A stretch of 64,000 bases of DNA from Spirochaetaceae bacterium. GTDB lineage: Bacteria > Myxococcota_A > UBA9160 > UBA4427. Each line of letters starts with the position of its first letter. The first letter of the stretch is position 1. Below the pieces are notes generated by a model, which was not told the DNA's origin, searched no databases, and saw only the letters and a program-made list of their open reading frames with translations. The translations under genes were made by a program, and so were the position numbers. This document shows positions 27,895-36,003 of the stretch, one piece after another. The DNA lies in NCBI GenBank assembly GCA_020632655.1, contig JACKFD010000003.1:62001-126000 (forward strand). The letters are read 5' to 3'.

Positions 27895-28917
27895 GTGTCG
27901 GCAGCGGCATCCGCTTCGAGCACGGCGCAGATCGAGGCGATCCTCGATCGTCTGACCACCCTTCGCGTGCTCGTGCTGGGCGATGTGATCCTCGACGAGT
28001 ACCGCCTGGGGGACGTCGATCGGGTGAGCCCCGAGGCGCCGGTTCCGATCGTGCGCGTGCGCGAGACGATCCGCGCGCTGGGCGGGGCGGGCAACGTCGC
28101 GCGTGGGGTCGCAGCCCTCGGTGCTCGGGCGACGCTCGTCGGCGTGGTCGGCGACGATGCCGAGGGCGAAGCGGTGCGGGCGCTGCTGGCGCAGGCCGGG
28201 CTGTCGACCGGGGGACTGGTCGTGGCTGCGGAGCGACCGACGACGCACAAGCTGCGTGTGGTCGCCCGCGCCCAGCAGATGCTGCGCCTCGATCGCGAGG
28301 AGCAGGTCGCCTTCGACGCCGCGACGCGCGATGCCCTGCGCGAACGGATCGCCGAATGTCTGCCCGTCGTCGACGTCGTGGTCCTGCAGGACTACGACAA
28401 GGGCGTGTTCGTCGATGGACTGGCCCGCTTCGTCCTCGAGGCGGCGCGGGCGCATCGCCTCCCGGTCATGGTCGACCCGAAGCGCGACCTCGGGCGTTTC
28501 CGCGGCGCCAGCCTGCTCAAGCCGAACGTCGACGAGGCGCTCGCGAACGTGGCCGGCGGGGTCGACGACTTCGCCGCGCGGCGGGCGCTGCTCGAGAAGC
28601 TCGCCCATGTGCTCGGTGGCGCCGAGGTCGTGCTGACGCGGGGGCGGGCGGGCGTCAGCGCACTCGACGCGAGCGGGCGGGCCTTCGACGTACCGACCAC
28701 GCCGCGCGAGGTCTACGACGTGCAGGGGGCGGGGGACACGGCGATTGCGGCGTTGGCGCTCTGTCGCGCGGCCGGCGCGTCACTGGTGGATGCGTGCATC
28801 GTGGCCAATGCCGCGGCGGGTCTCGCCGTCGCGAAGAGCGGCACGGCCGTCGTGAGCGCCGCCGAGCTCCGGCCCGCGATCGCGGCCGCCCGGGCCGCTT
28901 TCGAGGGGGCCTCGTGA
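27895..28917 (+). CDS. hldA: D-glycero-beta-D-manno-heptose-7-phosphate kinase
   Basis: PfkB-fold kinase of ADP-heptose synthesis. The opening is LVLGDVILDEYRLGDVDRVS, with PEAPVPIVRV and LGGAGNVARG. The catalytic region is VQGAGDTAIAALALCRAAGA. At 340 residues it matches only the N-terminal half of E. coli HldE; the adenylyltransferase domain is not attached and no hldC is seen nearby. GTG 27895 is preceded by GGGGGAGGA. The stop sits in GTGA, where the GTG opens the first micro-cistron of the ladder leading to yicC. Confidence 0.9.
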   Translation: MSAAASASSTAQIEAILDRLTTLRVLVLGDVILDEYRLGDVDRVSPEAPVPIVRVRETIRALGGAGNVARGVAALGARATLVGVVGDDAEGEAVRALLAQAGLSTGGLVVAAERPTTHKLRVVARAQQMLRLDREEQVAFDAATRDALRERIAECLPVVDVVVLQDYDKGVFVDGLARFVLEAARAHRLPVMVDPKRDLGRFRGASLLKPNVDEALANVAGGVDDFAARRALLEKLAHVLGGAEVVLTRGRAGVSALDASGRAFDVPTTPREVYDVQGAGDTAIAALALCRAAGASLVDACIVANAAAGLAVAKSGTAVVSAAELRPAIAAARAAFEGAS

Positions 28918-28988
28918 TCGGCGACCGGGAGGGCCTCATCGACGGCATCGAGATCGACGGGCGGGCCGCCTTCGGGAGGCAGCCGTGA
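28914..28988 (+). CDS. Ladder micro-cistron 0 (24 codons)
   Basis: GTG 28914 overlaps the heptose kinase stop as GTGA, with GAGGGGG five bases upstream. The frame runs 24 codons to TGA 28986-28988, which overlaps GTG 28985 of the next micro-cistron. Its tail (TTCGGGAGGCAGCC) resembles the end of the following repeat units, but the rest is not an obvious copy. Start-to-start spacing is 71 bases. Peptide function is doubtful; ribosome handoff is the inferred role. Confidence 0.45.
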   Translation: MIGDREGLIDGIEIDGRAAFGRQP

Positions 28989-29023
28989 TCCACGGCATGA
29001 CGGGCTTCGGGGAGGGAGCGTGA
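28985..29023 (+). CDS. Ladder micro-cistron 1 (12 codons)
   Basis: Encodes VIHGMTGFGEGA, a truncated copy of the yicC N-terminus ([12 protein letters not shown]). It starts in GTGA overlapping the previous stop and ends in GTGA overlapping GTG 29020. GGGGAGGGAGC at its end serves as Shine-Dalgarno for the next start. It is identical to micro-cistron 2. Confidence 0.5.
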   Translation: MIHGMTGFGEGA

Positions 29024-29058
29024 TCCACGGCATGACGGGCTTCGGGGAGGGAGCGTGA
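29020..29058 (+). CDS. Ladder micro-cistron 2 (12 codons)
   Basis: Exact copy of micro-cistron 1, shifted by 35 bases, again coding VIHGMTGFGEGA. Its TGA (29056-29058) overlaps GTG 29055. The identity of the two units, including third codon positions, indicates recent tandem duplication or continuing copy-number change. Confidence 0.5.
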   Translation: MIHGMTGFGEGA

Positions 29059-29093
29059 TCCACGGTATGACGGGCTTCGGGGAGGCAGTGTGA
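29055..29093 (+). CDS. Ladder micro-cistron 3 (12 codons)
   Basis: Near copy coding [12 protein letters not shown]. It differs from units 1 and 2 by one silent change (GGC to GGT) and changes in the last two codons (GAGGCAGTG). Its TGA at 29091-29093 overlaps the yicC GTG (29090), completing the chain from the heptose kinase to yicC. Confidence 0.5.
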   Translation: MIHGMTGFGEAV

Positions 29094-29977
29094 TCCACAG
29101 CATGACGGGCTTCGGGCGGGCGGCCCGGCAGGTCGGCGGCGCCGTGCTCGACGTCGAGGCGCGCAGCGTGAACCATCGCCATCTCGATCTGCGCGTCCGG
29201 CTGCCGAAGCTCCTCCTCGACGAGGAGCCCGCGATCAAGCGTCGGGTCCAGGCGACGCTCTCGCGCGGCAAGGTCGACGTGACGGTCAGCCTCGTGCTCG
29301 CGGGCTCGGCTTCGCAGCTGAAGATCGACGAGGGGCTCGCGGCGCAGTACGTGGCGGCCAGCCGGAAGCTCTGCGAGCGGCACGCGCTGGCCGGCGATCT
29401 CGACGTCGCGTCGCTGCTCGCGCTGCCGGGCGTCACGCAGATCGTCGAGGCCGAGCTCGAGGTCGAGGCTTTGCGCGGGCCGCTCGGCGAGGCGATCGAC
29501 GAGGCGCTCGAGGGGCTCGAGGCGATGCGGGTCGCCGAAGGCCGTTCGCTGGCGGAGGAGTTCGAGGGCCGACTCGCCCGCGTCGAGGCGCTGGCCGCGG
29601 CCTTCGAGAGCCGGGCCGGCGAGGTCGTCGAGGCGGCGCGTGCGCGGCTCACGAAGCGGGCCGAGCAGATCCAGCGCGACGTGGGCCTGCTCGACGAGGC
29701 GCGTCTGCATCAGGAGATCGTGATCGCGGCCGACCGGCTCGACATCACGGAGGAGCTCGTACGCCTGCGCAGCCACGTCGTGCAGTGCCGCGAGACCCTC
29801 GCGCAGGCGGAGCGCGGTCGGCCCGTCGGTCGGCGACTCGACTTCCTGCTGCAGGAGCTCGGGCGGGAGGCGAATACGGTGGGCTCGAAGGCCTCGGATG
29901 CGCCGCTGGCGCAGGACGTCGTCGAGCTGAAGACGGAGCTCGAGCGCATCCGCGAGCAGGTCCAGAACGTTGAGTAG
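29090..29977 (+). CDS. yicC: YicC-family endoribonuclease
   Basis: YicC-type RNase family; the E. coli member acts in small-RNA turnover. The 295-residue protein has the conserved N-terminus [11 protein letters not shown] and [16 protein letters not shown], and the C-terminal DUF1732 block ending [23 protein letters not shown] 29090 overlaps micro-cistron 3 as GTGA. Translation probably depends on reinitiation down the 35-bp ladder, which offers four earlier starts with equivalent Shine-Dalgarno sequences. The 3' end overlaps the TTG of the remA frame. The yicC-remA-gmk order is common in deltaproteobacteria and Firmicutes. Confidence 0.93.
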   Translation: MIHSMTGFGRAARQVGGAVLDVEARSVNHRHLDLRVRLPKLLLDEEPAIKRRVQATLSRGKVDVTVSLVLAGSASQLKIDEGLAAQYVAASRKLCERHALAGDLDVASLLALPGVTQIVEAELEVEALRGPLGEAIDEALEGLEAMRVAEGRSLAEEFEGRLARVEALAAAFESRAGEVVEAARARLTKRAEQIQRDVGLLDEARLHQEIVIAADRLDITEELVRLRSHVVQCRETLAQAERGRPVGRRLDFLLQELGREANTVGSKASDAPLAQDVVELKTELERIREQVQNVE

Positions 29978-30329
29978 TCGAGGCGGAGCGGAGAAGGGCG
30001 TGGGCAAGGGCGCCGGCGCCGCGGCGGCGGGGAGCGAGCGCGGCGTGCGGGATCGGCACATCGCCGTCGCGCCGACCATGGTCAACATCGGCTACGGGAA
30101 CCTCGTGACGGCGGCGCGGGTGATCGCGATCGTCTCGCCGAGCTCGTCGCCGATGCGACGACTGCGCGAGGAGGCGGGGCGTCGTGGGAAGCTGGTGGAC
30201 GCGACCGAAGGGCGCCGCACGCGTTCGATCGTCGTCACCGACAGCGACCACGTGATCCTCTCCGCGATCACGCCCGAGACGATCGCCACACGGCTCGCGC
30301 CGGACTTCGATGGGGAGACCGGGGAGTGA
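29970..30329 (+). CDS. remA: RemA/DUF370-family regulator
   Basis: The RemA core (about 83 residues) starts at ATG 30078 with [20 protein letters not shown] and continues through [20 protein letters not shown]. In Bacillus RemA is a DNA-binding regulator of matrix genes; the role in Gram-negatives is little known. The frame is open from TTG 29970, overlapping the yicC stop by eight bases, which would add a 36-residue Gly/Ala/Arg-rich tail. Another in-frame start is GTG 30000, behind GGAGAAGGGC. ATG 30078 has no Shine-Dalgarno, so a longer form seems likely. The gene ends in GTGA, which opens the micro-cistron before gmk. Confidence 0.85.
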   Translation: MSSRGGAEKGVGKGAGAAAAGSERGVRDRHIAVAPTMVNIGYGNLVTAARVIAIVSPSSSPMRRLREEAGRRGKLVDATEGRRTRSIVVTDSDHVILSAITPETIATRLAPDFDGETGE

Positions 30330-30372
30330 GCGGCGCGCCGGACTTCGATGGGGAGACCACGGAATGAGTGGC
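30297..30372 (+). repeat. 38-bp tandem duplication at the remA-gmk boundary
   Basis: Two adjacent 38-bp units (30297-30334 and 30335-30372) match at 34 positions. Each contains the last codons of remA, GGGGAG as Shine-Dalgarno, and the overlapping stop-start (GTGA in the first copy, ATGA in the second). Because 38 is 2 modulo 3, the duplication keeps the interlock. Confidence 0.93.
30326..30367 (+). CDS. Micro-cistron joining remA to gmk
   Basis: A 13-codon frame, [13 protein letters not shown], starts at GTG 30326 within the remA stop (GTGA) and ends at TGA 30365-30367 within the gmk start (ATGA). Its first three residues copy the gmk start (MSG) and the rest copies the remA end ([10 protein letters not shown]), as expected from duplicating the gene boundary. 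The inferred role is passing ribosomes to gmk. Confidence 0.5.
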   Translation: MSGAPDFDGETTE

Positions 30373-31020
30373 TCGGATCCCGCCGTTCGCGAGCCGCGTC
30401 GCGGGCACGTCTTCGTGATCGCCGCGCCGTCGGGCACGGGCAAGACGACGATCTGTCGTCGCATCCTCGCGTCGGACCCGCGCCTCGTCGTCTCGGTCTC
30501 GCATACGACGCGCGCGCCGCGCAAGGGCGAGCGGGACGGGGTCGACTACCACTTCGTCGACGACCGGAGCTTCCGTCGCCTCGTGGAGCAGCAGGCCTTC
30601 CTCGAGCACGCCGAGTACAACGGCCGGCAATACGGCACGAGCTTCCGGGCGATCGAGGAGCCCCTCGCAGCCGGGCGCGACGTGGTGCTCGAGATCGAGG
30701 TGCAGGGGGCCGCTCAGGTCCGGGAGCGCCTGCCCGACGCGTGTCTGATCTTCCTGCTGCCGCCGAACCTCGAGGTGCTCGAGGCGCGGCTGCGCGGGCG
30801 GGGGACGGACGAGGAGTCGGTGATCCAGAAGCGCATGGCACTCGTCGACCGGGAGCTCGCGGCGGCCCGGATCTTCGACTACGCGATCGTGAACGATGAT
30901 CTCGAGCGGGCCGTTGCGGACGTGCTCGAGGTGATCGGGGCCGTGCGTCGCGGCGAGACCGAAGGCGGGATCACCGAGCGCTTCGGTCGCGCGGGGGTGA
31001 TGGCGCGTTGGCGGGGCTGA
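30364..31020 (+). CDS. gmk: Guanylate kinase
   Basis: Gmk converts GMP to GDP with ATP. The P-loop is APSGTGKTT, followed by the GMP-binding blocks VSHTTRAPRKGERDGVDYHF and FLEHAEYNGRQYGTS. VEVQGAAQVRE is present in slightly altered form (EIEVQGAAQVRERLP). ATG 30364 gives 218 residues; the frame is open to ATG 30310, but that start lies inside the duplicated end of remA. Its position before rel fits the usual gmk-rpoZ-rel arrangement, although rpoZ is not found here. Confidence 0.95.
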   Translation: MSGSDPAVREPRRGHVFVIAAPSGTGKTTICRRILASDPRLVVSVSHTTRAPRKGERDGVDYHFVDDRSFRRLVEQQAFLEHAEYNGRQYGTSFRAIEEPLAAGRDVVLEIEVQGAAQVRERLPDACLIFLLPPNLEVLEARLRGRGTDEESVIQKRMALVDRELAAARIFDYAIVNDDLERAVADVLEVIGAVRRGETEGGITERFGRAGVMARWRG

Positions 31021-31060
31021 GCGCCCGACGCGCGGGTCGGGTGGGGCGAGGGGAGAGCGG

Positions 31061-31579
31061 ATGGTGGCTGGAAGAGGAAGGGCGCCGAGTGCCGACGGGT
31101 CGGAGGCCTGCGAGGGGGGCTGCACCTGCCGCGCGGTCCGGTATCGCATGGAGTCGAGCCCGCTGATCGTCCACGGCTGTCATTGCCGATGGTGTCAGCG
31201 GGAGACGGGCAGCGCCTTCGCCACGAACGCGCTGATCGAGACCGACCGACTGACGTTGCTCGGCGAGGCACCCGAGTGTGTCGACACGCCGTCGGCCAGC
31301 GGACGCGGTCAGGCGATCTTCCGCTGCCCGTCGTGCCGGGTGGCCGTGTGGAGCCGCTACGGTGGCTTCGAACCGGTCCGCTTCGTGCGCGTCGGGACGC
31401 TCGACGATCCGGATCGGTACCCGCCCGGGATCCACATCTACACCTCGTCGAAGCAGCCCTGGGTCCGCCTGCCGGAAGGCGTGCCCGCCGTGACCGAGTA
31501 CTACGACGCGAAGCAGGTCTGGTCGCCCGAGAGCCTCGCACGCCGCGCCGTCTACGCCGCCGCGCTCCGCAACACCTAG
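31061..31579 (+). CDS. GFA/CENP-V domain zinc protein
   Basis: The 172-residue protein carries the GFA fold signature: GCTCRAVRYRM near the start, HCRWCQRETGSAF, and a CPSC pair (FRCPSCRVAVW). Family members bind zinc through these cysteines; the founder was described as a glutathione-dependent formaldehyde-activating enzyme, but most homologues have no proven reaction. It occupies the place where rpoZ (omega) normally lies between gmk and rel. ATG 31061 is preceded by GGGGAGAG at suitable spacing. Confidence 0.85.
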   Translation: MVAGRGRAPSADGSEACEGGCTCRAVRYRMESSPLIVHGCHCRWCQRETGSAFATNALIETDRLTLLGEAPECVDTPSASGRGQAIFRCPSCRVAVWSRYGGFEPVRFVRVGTLDDPDRYPPGIHIYTSSKQPWVRLPEGVPAVTEYYDAKQVWSPESLARRAVYAAALRNT

Positions 31580-31632
31580 CGTCGGAGCGCGCCCGCAGGT
31601 CTCGCCCCGACCGCTCCCGGCACGCCCGTTCG

Positions 31633-31661
31633 TTGCCCGCAGCGGGGGGTCCGGGTACCCT
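31633..31661 (+). promoter_or_regulatory. Promoter candidate for rel
   Basis: TTGCCC (31633-31638), a 17-bp spacer and TACCCT (31656-31661) lie about 55 bases before the rel ATG. The -10 box is identical to the one proposed for bamA. Upstream lies the end of the GFA gene. Confidence 0.45.
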
Positions 31662-31715
31662 CCAGCTCGTCTCCGGCGCCCGAACTACCCGGAAAGTCGA
31701 GTTTTTCCGCCCCGC

Positions 31716-33914
31716 ATGCTGCGCTTCAACGACATCGCCGACCGCATGCTCGACTACAACCCGCAGGTCGACCTCGAGCGGCTCCAGCGGGCGTACGTCT
31801 TCACGGCGAAGGTCCACGACGGCCAGGAGCGCCTCTCGGGCGAGCCCTACCTGATCCACCCCCTCGAGGTGGCGGGCATCCTCCTCGACCTGAACGTCGA
31901 CGAGGACACGATCATTGCGGGCCTGCTCCACGACACCCTCGAGGACACGCTCACGACCCGCGAGGAGATCGAGCGTCTCTTCGGCCCCAAGGTCGCCTTC
32001 CTCGTCGAGGGCCTCACGAAGATCGCCCGGATGGAGTTCACGAGCGTCCGCGAGCGGCAGGCCGAGAACTTCCGCAAGATGCTCGTGGCGATGTCCGAGG
32101 ACATCCGCATCCTGATGATCAAGCTCGCCGACCGCCTGCACAACATGCGGACGATCGTGCACATGAGCGAGGACTCGAGGCGACGGATCGCCCAGGAGAC
32201 GATGGACATCTACGTCCCCCTGGCCCATCGCCTCGGCGTCTACTGGATGAAGCAGGAGCTCGAGGACCTCTCCTTCCGCGCCCTCGAGCCGGATGCCGCC
32301 CAGGAGCTCGAGGCGAAGCTCCTGATCAGTCGCGACGAGCGCGAGCGCTACATCGAGGGCGTGATCGGCGTGATCTCCGCGCGCCTCGCGGAGCTCGGTC
32401 TCGAGACCGAGGTCAAGGGGCGGGTCAAGGACATCTCCTCGATCCACCAGAAGATGAAGACGCACGACCTCGAGATCGACCAGATCTACGACGCGATCGG
32501 CTTCCGCGTCATCGTCTCGGGACGCATCGAGGACTGCTATGCCGTGCTCGGCCAGATCCACTCGATCTGGCCCCCCGTGCCCGGACGCTTCAAGGACTAC
32601 ATCGCGCTGCCGAAGCCGAACGGCTACCGCTCGCTGCATACGACCGTGATCGGGGATCACGGCGAGCGGATGGAGGTGCAGATCCGCACCCGGGAGATGC
32701 ATCGCGACGCCGAGCTCGGGATCGCCGCGCATTGGAAGTACAAGGAAGGCCGTCTCGCCGCCGAGCGCGATGACACGAAATTCGACTGGCTGCGGCAGCT
32801 CGTCGAGTGGCAGCGCGAGATCTCCGACCCGCACGAGTTCCTGGACGCGGTCAAGCTCGACCTCTTCCCGGACGAGGTCTTCGTCTTCACGCCCAAGGGC
32901 GAGGTCATCAATCTGCCCTCGGACGCGACCGCCGTCGACTTCGCCTACGCGATCCACAGCGAGGTGGGCTCCCGCTGCGCCGGCGCGAAGGTGAACGGTC
33001 GCCTCGTGCCCCTGCGTCAGAAGCTGAAGGACGGCGACACGGTCGAGATCCTCACGAGCGCGACCCAGACGCCTCGGAAGGACTGGCTCGAGTTCGCCGT
33101 CTCGACGAAGGCCCGCAACCACATCCGTCACGCGATCCGCCAGGCCGGCAAGGAGCGGGCGATCGCGCTCGGTCGCGACATCCTCGCCCGCGAGCTGCGC
33201 AAGGCCGACCTCACGCTCGGGGGCGTGCAGGAGGATGGCAGCCTCGAACGCTATGCGGAGAAGGAGTACGGCGGGCGCTCCGTCGACGACCTCTTCGCGG
33301 CCGTCAGCTACGGCAAGGTCTCGGCCAGCGCCCTCGTGCGCCGTCTGCGCGGGGGCGAGGCGCCCCGGCCCGAGGAGGCGCTGCGCGATCTCGCGGCGCC
33401 GGCCGCCGCTGCCGTCGCCGTGCCGAGGCGCCTGCGGCAGCTCTTCAAGCGCGAGCGCCGCCGCTCGCAGTCGGGGGTGCGGGTCTCGGGGGCGAACGAC
33501 GTGATGGTCCGCTTCGCCGGCTGTTGCGAGCCCCTGCGTGGCGACGAGATCATCGGCTTCGTGACCCGCGGCCGCGGCGTCACCGTCCACACCCGCGGCT
33601 GCGTCAAGGTCTTCGCGCTCGACCCGGACCGCCGCATCGAGGTCGACTGGGACGATGGCGCCGACGTGCGTCGGGCCGTCGCGATCCGCGTCCTCTCCCG
33701 GGACGAGCCCGGCATCCTCGCGAAGATCACGAACACGATCTCGGCGGCGGGCATCAACATCGGCTCCGCCAAGGTCACGACCGACGAGGAGACGGGGCAG
33801 CCCGCCGAGGAGCTCTTCGAGCTCTGGATCGACGACGTGCAGACGCTCCAGGCCGTCATGCGCGAGATCCGCAAGGTCAAGGGAGTCCGCTCCGTCGAAC
33901 GCGTTCGGGGATGA
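31716..33914 (+). CDS. rel: Bifunctional (p)ppGpp synthetase/hydrolase
   Basis: The stringent-response enzyme, 732 residues. The HD hydrolase domain is intact (LLHDTLEDT, about residue 71). The synthetase domain shows VKDISSIHQKMK, RFKDYIALPKPNGYRSLHTT and EVQIRTREMH. A TGS domain (VFVFTPKGEVINLPSDATAV) and a C-terminal ACT domain follow. Both activities should therefore be present, as in single Rel/Spo enzymes of deltaproteobacteria. No clear Shine-Dalgarno precedes ATG 31716. The stop overlaps a glycosyltransferase start as ATGA, an unusual partner. Confidence 0.95.
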   Translation: MLRFNDIADRMLDYNPQVDLERLQRAYVFTAKVHDGQERLSGEPYLIHPLEVAGILLDLNVDEDTIIAGLLHDTLEDTLTTREEIERLFGPKVAFLVEGLTKIARMEFTSVRERQAENFRKMLVAMSEDIRILMIKLADRLHNMRTIVHMSEDSRRRIAQETMDIYVPLAHRLGVYWMKQELEDLSFRALEPDAAQELEAKLLISRDERERYIEGVIGVISARLAELGLETEVKGRVKDISSIHQKMKTHDLEIDQIYDAIGFRVIVSGRIEDCYAVLGQIHSIWPPVPGRFKDYIALPKPNGYRSLHTTVIGDHGERMEVQIRTREMHRDAELGIAAHWKYKEGRLAAERDDTKFDWLRQLVEWQREISDPHEFLDAVKLDLFPDEVFVFTPKGEVINLPSDATAVDFAYAIHSEVGSRCAGAKVNGRLVPLRQKLKDGDTVEILTSATQTPRKDWLEFAVSTKARNHIRHAIRQAGKERAIALGRDILARELRKADLTLGGVQEDGSLERYAEKEYGGRSVDDLFAAVSYGKVSASALVRRLRGGEAPRPEEALRDLAAPAAAAVAVPRRLRQLFKRERRRSQSGVRVSGANDVMVRFAGCCEPLRGDEIIGFVTRGRGVTVHTRGCVKVFALDPDRRIEVDWDDGADVRRAVAIRVLSRDEPGILAKITNTISAAGINIGSAKVTTDEETGQPAEELFELWIDDVQTLQAVMREIRKVKGVRSVERVRG

Positions 33915-34720
33915 GGGCCCCGCTGTCGGTCTGTCTGCTCGCCCGGGACGAGGCCGAGAGGCTCGAGCGCTGTCTCGACGCACTCGACTTCGCCGACGAG
34001 ATCGTGGTGGTGGTCGACGATCGCAGCCGGGACGCGACCGAGGAGGTCGCACGCCGCCGGGCCTCCCGCGTCGAGCGGCGGACCTACGCGGGTGACGTCG
34101 AGCAGAAGCGCTACTGCGTCTCGCTCGCCAAGCACGACTGGGTGCTGGTCGTCGATCCCGACGAGGTCGTATCGGAAGGTCTGGCTGCGTCGATCCGGGA
34201 CGTGCTCGAGCGGGCGGGGCGTCGCGCGGGAGAGCGACGAACGGAGGGCTCGACCGACGTCGTGGCCTGGGAGCTCGATCGCATCACCTGGCACCTGGGG
34301 CGCTGGATCCGGCACGGCGACTTCCATCCGGACTGGAAGCTGCGGCTCTTCCGGCGATCGCGGGCGCGCTTCGTCGGACGCGATCCGCACGGTCGGGTCG
34401 AGGTCGACGGTCCGGTGGGCCGCCTTTCGGGCGAGCTGCTCCACTACAGCTACCGCGATCTCGGGGACCAGATCGCTCGCATCCAGTTCTTCAGCGACCA
34501 GGCCGCGGCGGCCCTCGTCCGGGAGGGGCGACCCTTCCGTCTCCGGGACCTCGTGCTGCGCCCACCGGCGCGCTTCCTGCGCAGCTACCTGCTCAAGCGC
34601 GGCTTCCGCGACGGGCTGCCGGGCTTCGTGATCGCCGGGGCGAGCGCCTTCTACGTCTTCCTCAAGTACGCGAAGCATTGGGAGGCGACGCGCCCGCGCG
34701 ACGAAGGGCCCGGCGATTGA
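33911..34720 (+). CDS. WaaE/KdtX-like family 2 glycosyltransferase
   Basis: A GT2 protein of 269 residues beginning APLSVCLLARDEAERLERCL, with DDRSRDATEEVA, the metal motif LVVDPDEVVS, and the distal blocks DWKLRLFRRSRARF and LLHYSYRDL. This set is characteristic of the WaaE/KdtX subfamily that adds a glucose-like sugar to LPS inner-core heptose. ATG 33911 overlaps rel as ATGA, and the stop overlaps the next TTG as TTGA. Donor sugar is inference. Confidence 0.85.
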   Translation: MRAPLSVCLLARDEAERLERCLDALDFADEIVVVVDDRSRDATEEVARRRASRVERRTYAGDVEQKRYCVSLAKHDWVLVVDPDEVVSEGLAASIRDVLERAGRRAGERRTEGSTDVVAWELDRITWHLGRWIRHGDFHPDWKLRLFRRSRARFVGRDPHGRVEVDGPVGRLSGELLHYSYRDLGDQIARIQFFSDQAAAALVREGRPFRLRDLVLRPPARFLRSYLLKRGFRDGLPGFVIAGASAFYVFLKYAKHWEATRPRDEGPGD

Positions 34721-36003
34721 GGATCCTGCAGCTCGTGAGCGACTGGAAGTGGACGGGGCCCGCGGAGCCGATGCTCGTCCTGTCGCGGGCGTTGCAGGCG
34801 CGTGGGCACCACGTGGATCTGGTCTGTCCCGAGACGCCGCCGGGGGCGACCCGCAGCCTGTGGCGGGAGGCCGAGCTGCGCGGGCTGCCGCCGGTCGAGG
34901 CGATCGAGCCGCTGCGCAGCGCCCTCCGTCCGGGCGACGGGATCCGCGTGCATCGACTGCGTCGCTGGCTCGAGGGCGCCCTGCTGGGCGGACCCTACGA
35001 CATCGTGCAGTGCTGGCACTCCCGCGACCATGTGCTCGCGGCGCGGGCGCTCTCGCTCGGGCTCCGCGGGCGGGGGCCGCGCCCGGTCGGGACGCGGCTC
35101 CTTCGCTTCCTGAGCGCGGCCGAGCCCGTGCGCGCGTGGCCGTGGAATCGCTGGCTCTTCGGTCCGGCCTGCGACGGACTGGTCTGCGTGAGCGAGGCGA
35201 GCGCGAGGGGGAATGCGCGGCTCCGCGGCGGACGTCCGGTGATGGCGACGACGGGCGCCGTGGCGCTCGCCGTGGCCGACGGGCCTTCGGCTCCCGAGGC
35301 GGCAGCGCGACGCGCGCGCGTGCGCCGGTCGCTCGGCGTGCCGCCGGAGGCCGTGCTCGTCGGCGTCGTCGCACGCATGCAGGCGCATCGCCGCTTCGAC
35401 CTGCTGCTCGCCGCCCTGGCCAGGCTCGAGCGCGAGGTGCCCGCGCTGCGACTGGTGCTGATCGGTCGCGGGACGCGGGCGGCGCAGGTGGTGCACGCCC
35501 CCGCCCGCGCGGCGGGGCTCGAGTCGCGCATCGTCCACGCGGGCTATCGGATCGACGACTACGCAGAGCTGCTCGGGGCGATGGACCTGATGACCTATCT
35601 CGTGCCGGGCTCGGATGGCACGTGTCGCGCACTGCTCGAGGGGGCCGCGCTCGGACTGCCGCTCGTCGGGACGCGGCGCGGCGCGATTCCGGAGATCGTG
35701 TCGAACGGCCAGACCGGCCTGCTCGTGGACGAGACGCCGGAGTCGCTCGCCGGAGCCTGGCGCACGCTCGCGGCCGATCCCGGAAGGCGGCGGGCGATGG
35801 GCGAGGCGGCGCGGCGGGACGCACGCGTGCGCTTCGCGCCGGATCGCTTCGCGGCACGCATGGAGGCCTTCTACGGGCGTGTGCTGGCGGAAGGCGGGGC
35901 GTCGTCGCGATCCGCTGCCGAGGACGCGGCGGACGGCGCGGCGGAGTCGCCGGGAGGGGCTGCGTCTTCGTCCAGTCCATGCATGCCCACGAGCTCCCGG
36001 TAG
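34717..36003 (+). CDS. Glycosyltransferase family 4
   Basis: A GT-B transferase of 428 residues starting at TTG 34717 (RILQLVSDWKWTGPAEPML). The C-terminal donor domain carries VGVVARMQAHRRFDLLLAA and the E-x7-E type region LLEGAALGLPLVGTRRGAIP followed by GLLVDE. It probably extends the LPS core or a surface polysaccharide with the preceding gene. Its last 133 bases overlap the 3' end of the convergent ABC exporter gene. This C-terminal tail (Ala/Ser/Gly-rich) looks unconserved, so a late stop may be an evolved extension. Confidence 0.83.
   Translation: MRILQLVSDWKWTGPAEPMLVLSRALQARGHHVDLVCPETPPGATRSLWREAELRGLPPVEAIEPLRSALRPGDGIRVHRLRRWLEGALLGGPYDIVQCWHSRDHVLAARALSLGLRGRGPRPVGTRLLRFLSAAEPVRAWPWNRWLFGPACDGLVCVSEASARGNARLRGGRPVMATTGAVALAVADGPSAPEAAARRARVRRSLGVPPEAVLVGVVARMQAHRRFDLLLAALARLEREVPALRLVLIGRGTRAAQVVHAPARAAGLESRIVHAGYRIDDYAELLGAMDLMTYLVPGSDGTCRALLEGAALGLPLVGTRRGAIPEIVSNGQTGLLVDETPESLAGAWRTLAADPGRRRAMGEAARRDARVRFAPDRFAARMEAFYGRVLAEGGASSRSAAEDAADGAAESPGGAASSSSPCMPTSSR

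Larger units (their letters stand above)
28985..29116 (+). repeat. 35-bp tandem repeat at the yicC start
   Basis: Three contiguous 35-bp units start at 28985, 29020 and 29055. A fourth, partial copy forms the first 27 bases of yicC (29090-29116, one mismatch). Each unit begins GTGATCCACGG and ends with a Shine-Dalgarno-like G/A run. The first two units are identical and the third has a few substitutions. The period equals 2 modulo 3, so each unit's frame ends exactly on the next GTG. Confidence 0.95.

Noticed and set aside
28985..29116. 35-bp repeats as a CRISPR array
   Set aside because: The units are contiguous with no spacers, and they copy the start of the adjacent gene.
30310..30312. 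ATG 30310 as the gmk start
   Set aside because: It lies inside the duplicated end of remA; ATG 30364 matches the usual guanylate kinase N-terminus.
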